Shown: positions 13,542-27,654 of the stretch, one piece after another
Layout: each line of letters begins with the position of its first letter
Numbering within the stretch: position 1 is the stretch's first letter
NCBI GenBank assembly: GCA_950295325.1
Contig: OX485806.1
Span: 38,378,001-38,442,000 of the forward strand
Source of the DNA: Polytrichum commune
Lineage: Eukaryota > Streptophyta > Polytrichopsida > Polytrichales > Polytrichaceae
DNA: 64,000 nucleotides
Reading direction: 5' to 3'
Notes under the pieces: generated by a model
What the model saw: the letters and a program-made list of their open reading frames with translations, nothing else
Told to the model about the DNA's origin: nothing
The model's database searches: none
Program-made: the position numbers and the translations under genes

Positions 13542-16500
13542 ATGATGGCGATCCCGTTGCCGCTATGGCTCCGAGGTCTGTGGGAGCCCAAGGATCTCAT
13601 CCAATCACGCAAATTGGTGCAAGAGCTTCACCTACCGCCCTCGACATCACAATTCGTGTACGCTCTCCGTCCCTCCGACGCCCCAGACAGCGTAGTCTAC
13701 ATCCTCTCGAGCCTCCCGCTGTCGGAGAGGTCCGCCACCGATGCACGCAAAGTGATCGAGGCCGCTCACCCGAAGGCAGTGGTGAGCCTGGTGGATTTGA
13801 GAGCCATAGAATCTTTCAAAGAAGAGGAGAAGCTGGCAGGGGAACCATTCAGCGTGCCTAGTTCGACCCTGGGGGTGATACAGGAGCATTTGGAGAGGGA
13901 TCCAGATGTGGTGCCGTATGCGAGTAGAGCGAGAGCGCAAGTCTCGAGGTCTATCTTCGGTACAGGGATGTTCAGTGATGTGTTGGAAGCTAAAGCTGCA
14001 GCTTCGAAGGCGGATGCTTCATTTCATTACATTGATTTTCCGTATCGAATAAACGCTGAGTATGGAGGGGATGATCTAGCTATGGCGGGGATTCGGAAGC
14101 AGGATGATGGGAGGGGAGTGACTGGGGATTTCAAGGTAAGTGGTCACTTTTAGGTCTGCATTCACTTCTCGTAGGATGTGAAAACATGCAATTATCGTAG
14201 ATGGTGCTACAACCGTTACAAGTGCTGAGCATATGTACCCTTATTAGATTGAGAAGGTTCTAGATGTTTCTTGTCAGCAATTGAAAGGAGATTCCAACGT
14301 ACCAAAGCATATGTTATTTGAATTCCTTATGTAAAAGTTTTAAGGGTTCAAAGCTCGCAACCAGGATTGTGGGAACGGAGTGGCTTGAATTGTAAGGTAA
14401 GTGAGTCCTTACATGGACTAGGTCTGCACTCACTTCTCGTAGGATATGAAGCTCGTAATTAAGGTAGATTGTGCTAAGACCGTCACTTTATGCTCTGAGC
14501 ATATATGCTATTATTAGATTGATAAGGTTTTGGATGTTTTGCTATAGCAATTGAAAGGGATTCCAGCGCACGAAAGTATGTCTTATTTAGATTCTGTATG
14601 CAAAAGTTACAAGGGTTTAAGGGATAAAAGTTTTATTCGTAGATGACTTGAAACCAACATGAGAGCCAACATGAGAGCCTGATGCCAAGATGGTGGACAT
14701 TCTCATAATCAATGTGTACTTATTGTGCAACATTTTAGGGTGTTGGTTTTAGCACTTGATGCCTCAAGTGCGAGATGACTAGCAAATCCAAACCGTGCAC
14801 ACTTCTTGTAGCATCGACTTCTTGTAGGAAGTCATACTAGGCTCTTTGGATTAGCTTCTCAATAACTTTCATCTGATATCTTACTCGCAATTAGAACTGA
14901 CGAATAAAAAGATAGCAAGTGACTGAAGATTCAATGATAGCGAGGGTTGCACACAAGTATTTTGCGTGGGTGACGGTAGTAAAGAAATCTGTAACTTGGA
15001 ACCGAAAGTAGATTTCAAGAATTTCAATTTATTAGTTGAGCTCAGAAACAATCAAAATCTTCTTCTTTGTGGAATTCAAGTTTGATCAGCAAATATTCCG
15101 TGAGGGGACTCTTCAGACAATTAAGGTTTTATTAGTAGACCAAACAACTTCCTGCTCTCTCATATGAAGTCATTCAATCGAGCATAGCGACTAAGTTATG
15201 TAAGATTCCATCCACTTAGGGTAAGTGGGCCTTGAACAGGAACCTTTATGTCTTGAAGCAGGCCTTGAACTTGCACTCACTTCACATAGGATACGAAACA
15301 TGCAATTAGTGTGAGATGATTAGCAGATCCAAATTGTTCCCATAGTCATGTTCCTAATAAATTCAGAGCTCATATGAATATCTTGTTCATTGTCAAAGCG
15401 GAGATTCTCTTTCTTATCAAATGATCATATAGGACCCCCAAATTATGTTGATGACTGTTGAGTGAGCCCAGAATGGTTTACAACAAAATGAGCATGTACT
15501 CCAATGTCGTATAAACACATGATGATGCCTTTTCGGTGTCTGTTCTTAGATCCCCACCTAACCACATACTACTCAAACATAGGCGTCTGTTTAAGATGAG
15601 TACCTGAACTAGGCCTGCTTACCTTCAGTTGGCGTTGGAGTTCAGAAGCTGGAGGGCAATGACGACTCTGCCACAATGAGGCGGGTGGCACAGGGGTTGA
15701 GAAGCTTTGGGGAGAGTACTCCTTTGGATGAGCTGCGGAGGTGGAGGGAGTCTTGTAGTTTCGCTTTGGCGCAATTGTTTGGCCACCAGAGCAGCAAAGT
15801 GCATGCTGTCCCTCCTGCAGGAAGGTCAGTCTGCTAAACCCTGCGAGTCAAAATGAGGTGTGAGAGCAACTCCTATGGTCACTGTGAAATGATCGTCTCA
15901 ATAATCAGCATTCAAAGTTTTGGGGACCAATGCCTCATGCTCATCTCACACATATATAGTCCAGTGTAGTTTAACTTTGGTGCAATCGTTTGGCCACCAG
16001 AACAGTGGCTGAGTGCACATTGGGCCTTCCGCAGGAAGGTCAGTCTATGACTTCAAAAATGAGGTGTGGGAGCAACTCCCATGGTCACTGTACAGTGATT
16101 CTCTCAATAATTGGCTTTCAAAGTTTTTGTGGCCAATGCTGCATGCTCATCTCAGACATCTAGTCCATATTTATCATAAATCTCATTTCCCCACTGATTG
16201 TTGTGAGAGAGACGACCCTCTAGAGTCGTTTCAACCTCAAATTTTGAGGGTTTGGAAGGGGTTTAGAGGGTTGCATCTGTCTCAATGATTGGTGGGCAAT
16301 AAGGATTTGGAAAACATATGGGCTTTGTGATCGGCATAGGTTTAGGTTTTGTTACAGTGCATGGTGTCTTGCCCCAAAACCCTAGAAGCGGATCATTGAG
16401 TGCATCATTTTCCAGTCACCATAGTAGTTGCTCTGAGAATGTTTGCAAGTGCTGCACTGCCCGGCGTGGAAGTTGCTTGAAAATTATCACTGATCGTGAA

Positions 16501-18615
16501 TGATATCCTCCCTACACTGCGAGGAGGGAGAAGAAATACTAATTATCATAATTGTAACCTTTAAGATTGAGAGCACAGGTTCATTGATTACATCTTACCT
16601 CTATATGAGGTTTTTGTTTGGAAGAATATAAAATTTTCTATGAGACGTTCAGGTGGTGTGCCAGTCTCAATTCAAGTGTCTCATGTTTGAAAGAAATTGC
16701 CTTTCTCTCCTTTTAGACCAGTTGTCGGCAAGAAATAGGAGATTTCTCCACCTTGATGCTGGAAGGGTTCAAGAGTCAAAAGAGGATAAAGTGGAGGAAT
16801 GCCAAGTTCTGATCGTCAATCAACTGAACCTGCATGAATATTCGCTAATGAGGATTTTAAGAGCATAATTGCATCATTCTTGGGTGCTCAATCCTTTGTG
16901 TACCGTAAGGGGACGAGGATAATCCTTGTGCTTGGCAAAAGTAGGTCCACAAGTGCAAATATTAATAGAAGAAGTGCAAATGTTATCAGAAGGCTAGAAG
17001 AAGTATACCTAAGTTCTTTTGGTCTTTCTGTGCATTTTTGAGAACACTACATTGAAGATTTTTTGCAAACCTTGACAGGACTGCAGCAGCGGAAGTCCCT
17101 ACTGAGGCCCCTCCACAAACACAAGAAGAAGATGATACTACTCCAGAATTTGCGCAGCCACTTCTACCCTTACTTTCAGCCTTGTGTCAGCTATATCAAA
17201 CGCCGGCACTTGCTCAAGCATTTCTGTGTGCACAGAAATTGTTTCAAAATGTAGAGATCGGCCGCGAGGTGAACCCCATGGACGTCGTAGAGTCCTCCCG
17301 ATTTCGAATTGCTTTGGAGATGTCACGAGTGCAAGCAAACAATGCAATTATAGCATCACCCTACAAGGTGTTGATACCCTTCAAAGTGTGGTCTTTGCTA
17401 AATTACACATTGGATGAGCATTAGTTTAGGTTTTCTCCTCTATAATAGCTGTCTGCACATTAACAGAGTGTGGATTTTCTGTGTCCAAGGGTTTCATCTG
17501 CACAAGGTTTACAAGTATACATACTGGTCCTATGCTCACTTGCATCTCTTTTCTTTCACTTCTCAAATTTTGGGATTTCACTATATATCAAAGACATTAT
17601 TTGCTTTTATACAAGTTCTGTAACCCTTTATAGTTTTGGATTCTCTTTTATACTTCTTTGTGAGTTATTTAAAATTTTCTTCTGTCTACATATTGATTTT
17701 TTTCAGGTGCAAAAGAGAACTGTGGCTGATTTTCATGATCTGTCATATGAGGATAAATGTCATGCAGTCCTAGCCCAATCTCTCCAGAAACAAGCAAGGG
17801 AAAATGGAACAGTAGTGGCAGTCCTGGATGTGACCAAGGTCCCAGGAATACGCCGGCAATGGAACCAGCCGATTCCAGAAGAGGTCATCTCTCTGATTGA
17901 TGAGTGCTACATTTCTACAGATGAAATTGAGTCAAACATCTTTGAAACATTATTCTCAATGGGAAGAAAGGAATCTAACCTCACAGAAGGACGAAAGGAG
18001 AAGAAGGCTGCAGTTGTTGTTGGTGCAGGGGCAGCTGCTGCAGTTGGTCTAGCTTACCTACCTCAATGGGCCGCCCCCTTACCTTCACTTGTGAAGATTA
18101 TTGCAGTAAAAGCCTCCACATTATTCAAGTTAAGCTTCTTGAATAGCAAGCGGGCCGTGGCTCTCTCAGTCGCCAAAAGTCTTCCTGGAGCTTCCAAGGT
18201 GGTTCTTCCATTGAAGGCTTCAGCTGCAAAGACTGCGAGTGCATCAGCTGTGAAAGCTGCAGCCTCTGCAGACAAAGCTTTTGGATTTCCTTGGGCCCAA
18301 GGTTTTGTCACAGCGCTTCAACGTCAAACTCTTCAGGCAATCCGTACAACATTCTATAGTGCTATGAGAAACTCACAACACAAGGCAGTAGGACACACTC
18401 CCTGGGTTATGTTTGGGTGTAGTATGATAGCAGGAGGCAGCATCCTCTTTTATGGAGACAATGTAGAGAGAGCTCTTGGAGCTGTTTCTACTGCCCAAGA
18501 TGTGGCCAAGCTTGGACGTGGATTAGAGTCGCTATCGGAGGCGTCAGACAAAGTGGATCTTGACTGGAATGAGATCTACCGATTGGTGTATAATATGAAA
18601 CGGAATGTCTTGTGA
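13542..18615 (+). CDS. TraB-related membrane protein, catalytic motifs degenerate
   Basis: Four exons join in phase: 13542-14135, 15646-15824, 17079-17367 and 17707-18615, giving 656 aa. I chose the upstream of two adjacent ATGs. Residues about 49-84 (VVYILSSLPLSERSA, then KAVVSLVDLRA) align in pattern with the opening strand and helix of TraB/PrgY domains. SFHYIDFPYRI resembles their central strand. Residues 389-402 (TVVAVLDVTKVPGI) match the closing VVAVVGAGHxPGI strand. The usual histidine motifs are absent: SSLP stands where GTAH is expected and DVTK where GAGH is expected. Two hydrophobic segments near residues 455-474 and 587-603 suggest membrane anchoring, with an Ala/Lys-rich stretch between them. 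Plants have TraB-related proteins of unclear function, some on organelle membranes. The family call is by motif only, and the location is inferred. Confidence 0.7.
14132..14650 (+). repeat. Tandem duplication carrying the intron 1 splice donor
   Basis: Two copies of about 260 bp start at the exon 1 donor (14132, TCAAGGTAAGTG) and again near 14393 (GTAAGGTAAGTG). They share segments such as CACTTCTCGTAGGAT, GAGCATAT and TTAGATTGA. A third partial copy lies near 15215-15330 (GGTAAGTGGGCC, CACTCACTTC). All are within intron 1 of the TraB-like gene. Confidence 0.75.
15749..16172 (+). repeat. Tandem duplication of the exon 2 end and its donor
   Basis: The end of exon 2 and the start of intron 2 are copied once at an offset of 211 bp: TTTGGCCACCAGA near 15780 and again near 15991, each followed by a CAGGAAGGTCAGTCT-type donor. 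The second copy is diverged and has an in-frame TGA soon after the CACCAG codons, so it cannot act as an extra coding exon in this frame. Confidence 0.85.
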
Positions 18616-19739
18616 AGGTGGAGGAAATTATTTGCAGGAACGGAAACCCAACATCTGGCCCTTGGATGGACGTCCCGGGATGACAGGTCATTTCATTTGC
18701 ATGTACAAGCAGATTCTATAAATGAGCTTGAAGCTGGAATTGATCTTGTAACAGAACTACAGAATATTATGGACAAAGATCGCTGCAGCAGGGCTGCAGA
18801 CTATTGGCTGGTTCTGAACTTCTTTCCAGTCGTTAATGACACATGCGCTGAACATGTTGAAGCTGGCTGGGATCAAGTCTTCAGGTCTCTTCAGGTCTTT
18901 TCAGGTGGCTGGAACTGGAAAGGAATATTTTGAACTCTTTTTCATACAATTTGAAGAACTAATTCAGTGGCGCAAAAGTTATGGTTGTTGCGAAACCAAG
19001 CAATTCAAGAGTACCTATTCCACAATGCTGAACCTGCTGAAGTGGGTCAATGATAGGAAGGACAGTAGTAAGGTTTGGGTTGGATGCAGGACCCAGAAAA
19101 TCTGCTTGGCAGATGGGCTGTTTTTCAGTTAAATATTGAAGCATTTCTCCCTTCTGGGCTGTGTTGATAAGGTAGCTTGTCCCATAAATTTGTGCAAAAA
19201 CCTAGGATTCCATATAGCTGAGAGGAAGCCTTTGAAAAGCAAGGCCTTGTGTGCATTGATCCCGGTGTTTGGTGCAAAACATATTACATCATAAAAGTAC
19301 CATTCTAGTATCTGATAGCATAGCTTCAAAGGGAATCGATTCAACTCTAGAAACTAGAGTTAGCCAAGCAATGTTTACAGAAGGATGTAGAGGTTTATGA
19401 GTGCAGAGTCATTGTGAAATTTGGTGCTGATTAGGAACCAATTTGGCAATCACCAGACAGCAATGTTAAAGAATACAGTTCCACTTATTCAGTTCCATCA
19501 CTTCTGATCTTCGAGTTTACTAACCATTGTTTTGCAGCATTGCATCTTTTGCAGAGTTTTTGGTTGCCTCTCAAAGACATTTCAAGCCCTTCATGCTACT
19601 AACAATGTTAAGCAGCTGAATTGCTTGAAGTGTCTACTTCACAATTTTCTTGTAATATGCATTAGTTACATTGAAGGTAGGAAGTTGTTTTCAGCATTGC
19701 ACAATTTCCGTCCAACACAGCATATAGCAAGCCGATGAC
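18616..19739. other. 3' flank of the TraB-like gene, no further gene
   Basis: Contains the probable 3' UTR and intergenic sequence. ORFs here are short, on both strands, and match nothing recognisable. Confidence 0.5.
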
Positions 19740-19928
19740 AATGAGACCCAACATCTCTCTGCATTATATCGGAGAGGAGTTGATTCTTTCAGTATTGCCC
19801 TATCCATGGAGTGTTAAGGCCCATTTGAGATCTTCCGAAAAGTCAAGATTAGGAGGACCAGGGTCCGAAAAGTAATGCATGCTATGTACATATATGGTTT
19901 CCTGAATCTACGTATTAGTGTGATTCTG

Positions 19929-19937
19929 TTTCCCGCC
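19929..19937 (+). promoter_or_regulatory. E2F binding site (distal), PCNA1 promoter
   Basis: TTTCCCGCC is an exact match to the plant E2F consensus TTTSSCGC. It is the distal of two copies, one in each promoter repeat unit. E2F sites of this type drive S-phase expression of plant PCNA genes. Confidence 0.75.
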
Positions 19938-20291
19938 GAACTTCATCTCGTCTTCCCTTCTCCTTAGGTTTCGCGCATTTTTTCCTTCACACTTCTTCCC
20001 ATTTCTCTTGTTCGGCTTTTACACACTGTTGCTTTTTTCTTTCTTCTCCTCATCGAAATGCCCTACTTTTCTCCTTCCAACTTAAAGCTCCATCTGTTTG
20101 GTGCAGAATTGCAAAGCTTGTCTCATTTCGGAGTGGAGTTTGACTTTTCCAACATTCCCTATCCATCCAGTTTTCATGATGCCCATACGACATCTTCCAA
20201 AACGGCAAGAATTGGTGGAGCGAGAGATTAAGAAATGAACGCTACCTGTTGATACTAGCCTCCCTGAATCTACATGAGAGGATGATTCGGT

Positions 20292-20300
20292 TTTCCCGCC
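20292..20300 (+). promoter_or_regulatory. E2F binding site (proximal), PCNA1 promoter
   Basis: TTTCCCGCC again, 332 bp before the PCNA1 ATG, at the equivalent place in the second promoter unit. Its conservation in both units, where much of the surrounding sequence has diverged, argues for function. Confidence 0.8.
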
Positions 20301-20580
20301 CTTTCCTCAGGTTTCTCGCATTCCTCCCTCGCATTTCTTCCCACATTTCCTCTTGTTCGGCTCTTACACGGGGGTTCTTTTTTCTTTCTTTTCTTTCTCT
20401 TTTCCGGGGGCTCTTGGGTTCCCGTAATTCGCAGCTTCTCAAGCCCATTCGCACACTTGGTGCACAATTGCAATTCACGACGTGTGATTTTAGCACACTG
20501 TGCATGTCCTTTGGCGTACTGCCAAAACCCATGACTGATTAGGGTTCAGGTTTTTGGTCCCTAGTTCGTGAGCTTGTTAG

Positions 20581-23459
<2,879 letters not shown>

Positions 23460-24524
23460 TATCTTACAGTGCTAGTTATATTCTTATATACTGCCCCACA
23501 TACCTAAGTGGGTGTCAGTAGTCTGTGTGTACCATGAGGAAATTGTTGAATTGGTGAGTTCTTTAGATACGGAAGATTCAGGTTGATAGAATTCTGTGAT
23601 TTGCAGTTAATGTGGAAACTCATGTTGATAGTTGGTCTTAGTGATTAGAATTCTTCATCAATGATAGCAGAGTTATTTTTTTACATCTATATCTTACAAC
23701 ATTGTTGACTAAAATTCGGATATGAGGAAATTTAGTGAGATGTGACTGCAACGTGTTTGATACATTACATGTTACAGCTTCAAAGTATGCAAGGGTCTTT
23801 CATGTTTTCAAACATTCTTGTAGTTGGACGTATTAATCAGTTAGTTTTATGTATTAACCATCACTTCTGTGTGTTTCAAAGAGCTTGAATTACAAGCTTG
23901 GAATCTATCAACTATTCTAGGTACAATAGTCAACTGAATTGGACAGACCTATCTGATTGTTCAAGACGAAGACAATCTTCACCTGATAATGAATGATATA
24001 TTCATACAAACCCCGAAAATCTTGAAGCAAATGGCTGACCTTGATAAGGATTTTCAATCATCTTATACTAACCACATGTTTAAAATCCTAGGACAAGTGG
24101 GCTGGGGGGGGGGGGGGGGAGGGGGACATTTAAGACCCATAAAGTCTACCTTAGTCCATAAATTAAATCACTTCTCTTCTTTTGCTTGGTTGTGCATTTA
24201 GGGATAGATGGATGAATAAGTGGTAGTGCAACCATTTTAAATTCATGAAAAGTGCTCTGCTCCTGCTCCTCAGCACATTAGCAATCCAAATGCGGAACAT
24301 GGAATTTGAGCTCTTTATTTAGTTATTTATGAAGTTAAGGAGAACATCTTATGAATTCATGAAGTGAAAGTCATAGATGGGTTTTTTCTTTTTAGACATG
24401 TCCATTTCATACTTGGATATGTGCCCACACATTAGAATCCATACATGTCATGGTTCATGATAGGTGCACTCATCTTCATCCATAAAAGTAGATGTTTCTC
24501 TTGTCCTACATTATATGTTACTTT

Positions 24525-24744
24525 AGCTAAGACTAAAAGTTGGTTCTAACAACCCGGCCTTCACACCATCGACATTATCTAGTGCTGAGCCTAGTTGGCA
24601 AATGATGTGGCATGGCTTAAAAGTGGAGGTTTTAAGCCTCAAGCACCGACCCTCCCATTGGTACCTAAACATGAGGCAAGAATATAGGAGCTTTAAAATT
24701 GTCACCTCCCGCCCTTGTGATTGGTTACTTTTTAGTCTTAGCTA
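24525..24744. mobile_element. Candidate MITE, 220 bp
   Basis: Terminal inverted repeat AGCTAAGACTAAAA at the left, with its complement TTTTAGTCTTAGCT at the right (one extra T). It has no coding capacity and no clear target duplication. Confidence 0.6.
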
Positions 24745-25667
24745 TGAGGGCACGAGGAGCTTCATTAACAAAAACTGATGGTAAGATAGGTGAGTAGTAA
24801 GGCATTTTAGGATGGGACAAAAACTACCCAACATTCATTGCTTGGTAGATAAAACAATGAACATGTGTGAAAGCTACTTAACTATAACCTACTTGAAAAT
24901 CTCCAGAGCAAGTTCTTGTAGGTGCATTGGGATAGCCAGATGCCTCTGCTATAACCGAGGGAGCTTTACCTGGATTTTAGGAAATACTTTGGGTCTTAGC
25001 TAAAGTCAGGTGGCAAGGGGGCATAAGAAATGTTCAACCACCTTAACATCAAGCTCATGTGTTGGCTTATCTACCAATAAAATTTTGAACCATATGGAAT
25101 TCAAATAAGGTAGACATGTCCAATGTGATTTATTCTCTTAATTGAACACCTATATTTGAGTGGTATGTGGTCAGGTGTGGCTCCAAGAAGATATGTGTTT
25201 AAAGGATATTGGACTATGTGCTCAAAATACAATAGCCATTCTAGCTTTAATAATCAACCTAAAAGTGAGGGGGGGGGGGGAGGCTATTTGACCAGTTGAT
25301 GAGCAAAAGAATCTCATCTTTGATAATGAATGAGATATTCACATATGAGCTCCAAATTTTTATGAGGAAAGTGGATATGACCTCAATTTGGACTTGCTAA
25401 CCATCTCGTGCAAATTGCGTACTTCAAATCCTAGGAGAGGTGGGCTAGTTGGAAAAAGTAACCATTTATGACCCATCTACCTTAAGACATTGATTGGTAT
25501 ATTAAAAACCCTCTCAATTGCTAATGAGGAATATTTCAATAGTTTCTTAATATTCCAAAATTATATGAGAAATTTAATTATATTTCTAATATCTACAAAT
25601 AAACTAGAACTACAATAAGATATCATATGCTTCGTGCTTTTAAAGAAGATTTTAGCAACATCTACAT

Positions 25668-25980
25668 AGGGTGGGTTTACATCACGGTCTGGGTCCAAGA
25701 AACTTGGGGTCCAAAACAACCCTTGATGAACCATACTTTTAGACTTAAGATTGGACCCAAGCTTGAAGATTGGTTCTCAAACTAGGAAGTCTATTTTCTT
25801 GAGCGAGGACAGTCAAGATTTGGTGGAAAAGTGATGCTACAATAAGGCCAATTCATTTTTTCATGCCTTGTACCCGGGCCCTAGTGTAATCTTCTTTGAG
25901 TCCAAATTTATGCTTTCGACCAATTAAATCACTCGATTTTGGAGTTTCTTCGATCTTCAACCCTAATGTAAACCCACCCT
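25668..25980. mobile_element. Candidate MITE, 313 bp
   Basis: Perfect 15-bp terminal inverted repeat: AGGGTGGGTTTACAT at 25668-25682 and ATGTAAACCCACCCT at 25966-25980. The interior is non-coding. The right end lies about 125 bp upstream of the HemW start codon, so it may contribute to that promoter. Confidence 0.65.
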
Positions 25981-26106
25981 TGGATGGATGAATTGAGTGT
26001 AGTGCGACCATTGAATTGGATGAAGAATGGCTAGCTCCTCCTCCTCTTTCTACTTCTTCAGTCTCACCATCTCAATTGCTCCGCGGCATTGAAGCAAACC
26101 CTCGCA

Positions 26107-27654
26107 ATGAATCGCCTCGTTGTCCTCCGTCATCCTTCACTTTCGTTTTCTCTCCACCATCTCATCTCCCGCTACTGTAAGCTGAATCTCATTTCCAGCT
26201 TCGGCGTCTCTCCTAACCGCTCGAATTCTCTCAATGTCGCTTTCAATGCACCACATGCCGCCAAGTTCGCCACAAATGCCATGGCCATGGGCGGAGGAAC
26301 TCCCGCACCAACTATATCTTCCACTTCTCGCATCATCGTGCCCGAAGAAGAAAGTGCCGTGGCTTCCTCGGTTTACGTCCACATTCCGTTCTGTAGGAAG
26401 AGATGCTTCTACTGCGACTTCCCCATTGTAGCAGTTGGGGAGAGGACGACGGAGGCAAAGAGCGCACACATAGACGCAGGCATGACAGACTACGTGGATC
26501 TCGTGTGTCGCGAGATTCGAATGAGTGCAAAGGTGGATTCGGCACAGCCATTAAAAACAGTGTTCTTCGGTGGCGGAACTCCTTCGTTGTTACCTCCCTC
26601 GCTTCTTCTACGCATTCTTGAAACCTTACGGACGCAACTAGGGTTTGACTCGTCAGGGGTGGAAATCTCCATGGAAATGGACCCGGGGACATTCGATGTG
26701 CATACGTTACGGCAGCTGATGGACGGGGGTTTGAACAGGGTGTCGATGGGAGTGCAGTCCTTCAATCATGAGCTTCTGAAATCCTGCGGTCGTGCACATG
26801 GATTAGCTGAAGTTTACGAGGCTGTAGAAGCAATTAGGTCAAGCGGCTTGCGCAATTGGAGCTTGGATCTCATATCGTCGTTACCGAATCAAACTCTTGA
26901 GCATTGGGAGCATTCTATTAAAGAAGCAGTTCTTGCATCCCCTGTTCACATCTCTGTTTACGACTTGCAAATTGAGGAGGGAACACTGTTTAATAAGTGG
27001 TACAAGGCAGGGGAGTTTCCTCTGCCAAGTGACGACAAGGCGGCTGACTTTTATAGGATAGCGTCGAAGAAGCTTCGGGAAGCTGGATTTGCACATTATG
27101 AAATAAGTAACTATGCGAAGGAGGGGTATGAGTGTATGCATAACCTTGTGTATTGGAAGAACTTGCCGTACTTCGCATTCGGGTTAGGGTCAACGAGCTA
27201 CATCGGGGGTCAGCGATTCTCCAGACCGAGAACGTTCAAAGAGTACAGAAAATTTGTAGAGCGGTTTGAAGGCATGGAAGGGAGTTTGGATTGTCCTAAA
27301 GATAGTAGAGAAGAGAGGGCTTTAGATACCGTTATGCTTTCGCTTAGGTTAGCGCGGGGCTTGCAAATCAGAGAGTTCATAGAAAAGTTCGGACGTGATG
27401 TATGTGATGTGATGTGCAAAGCCCTCATACCTTTTGCTTCGAGTGGCCATGTTGTTTTCATGGATGTAGATAAGCAGATAGTGAAAGTTGAGGCTCTTCA
27501 GAGATTGTTTGAGGTTAGAAATGGTAACGACGACAGTGAAGAATTTGATGATCACACAAGACCAGCTTATGTGCGTCTTACAGATCCAGAAGGATTTCTG
27601 CTTTCCAATGAAGTGATTGCTTCCATATTCTCCGCATTGCCCAGCGGGGGTTAG
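26107..27654 (+). CDS. HemW-type radical SAM protein, organelle-targeted, intronless
   Basis: Member of the HemN/HemW radical SAM group. HemW proteins bind heme and a 4Fe-4S cluster and are thought to be heme chaperones rather than coproporphyrinogen oxidases. I start at the ATG at 26107 (MNRLVVLRHP), giving 515 aa. Residues 1-80 are rich in Ser, Arg and Ala with few acids, as in a transit peptide. The core opens with YVHIPFC. The cluster cysteines are C96, C100 and C103 (CX3CX2C), without the extra cysteine that HemN carries after the third one. Then come the FFGGGTPSLLP SAM-binding turn, MGVQSF, LDLISSLPNQT, YEISNYA and a HemW-type C-terminal domain ending GFLLSNEVIASIF. No intron interrupts it, unlike its multi-exon neighbours. 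Heme chaperone activity and organelle are inferred from the family. Confidence 0.93.
   Translation: MNRLVVLRHPSLSFSLHHLISRYCKLNLISSFGVSPNRSNSLNVAFNAPHAAKFATNAMAMGGGTPAPTISSTSRIIVPEEESAVASSVYVHIPFCRKRCFYCDFPIVAVGERTTEAKSAHIDAGMTDYVDLVCREIRMSAKVDSAQPLKTVFFGGGTPSLLPPSLLLRILETLRTQLGFDSSGVEISMEMDPGTFDVHTLRQLMDGGLNRVSMGVQSFNHELLKSCGRAHGLAEVYEAVEAIRSSGLRNWSLDLISSLPNQTLEHWEHSIKEAVLASPVHISVYDLQIEEGTLFNKWYKAGEFPLPSDDKAADFYRIASKKLREAGFAHYEISNYAKEGYECMHNLVYWKNLPYFAFGLGSTSYIGGQRFSRPRTFKEYRKFVERFEGMEGSLDCPKDSREERALDTVMLSLRLARGLQIREFIEKFGRDVCDVMCKALIPFASSGHVVFMDVDKQIVKVEALQRLFEVRNGNDDSEEFDDHTRPAYVRLTDPEGFLLSNEVIASIFSALPSGG

Larger units (their letters stand above)
19740..20470 (+). repeat. Tandem duplication of the PCNA1 promoter, about 359 bp
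   Basis: Two diverged units (about 19740-20098 and 20099-20470) align along their length at an offset of 359-363 bp. Shared pieces in order are TCGGAG-GGAGTT, CCCTATCCAT, CCTGAATCTAC, a TTTCCCGCC box, TTTC-CGCATT, CTTGTTCGGCT and TTGGTGCA-AATTGCAA. The duplication ends about 160 bp before the PCNA1 start codon, so the upstream regulatory region of this copy exists twice. Confidence 0.85.
23460..26106. other. Repeat-bearing intergenic region between PCNA1 and HemW
   Basis: No gene seen. A diverged direct repeat pair lies at about 23980-24160 and 25318-25490 (shared GATAATGAATGA, AAATCCTAGGA, GTGGGCT and GACCCAT pieces in the same order). Homopolymer G runs occur at 24104-24119 (16 G, then A and five more) and 25269-25280 (12 G). 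Two MITE-like elements are listed separately. Confidence 0.6.

Noticed and set aside
16013-16288. 91-aa ORF as an extra exon of the TraB-like gene
   Set aside because: It overlaps the decayed second copy of the exon 2 end and is not needed for phase; the four-exon model closes without it.
26089-26106. Upstream TTG as HemW start
   Set aside because: The frame is open but begins at a non-ATG codon; the ATG at 26107 is the first good eukaryotic start and gives a plausible transit peptide.
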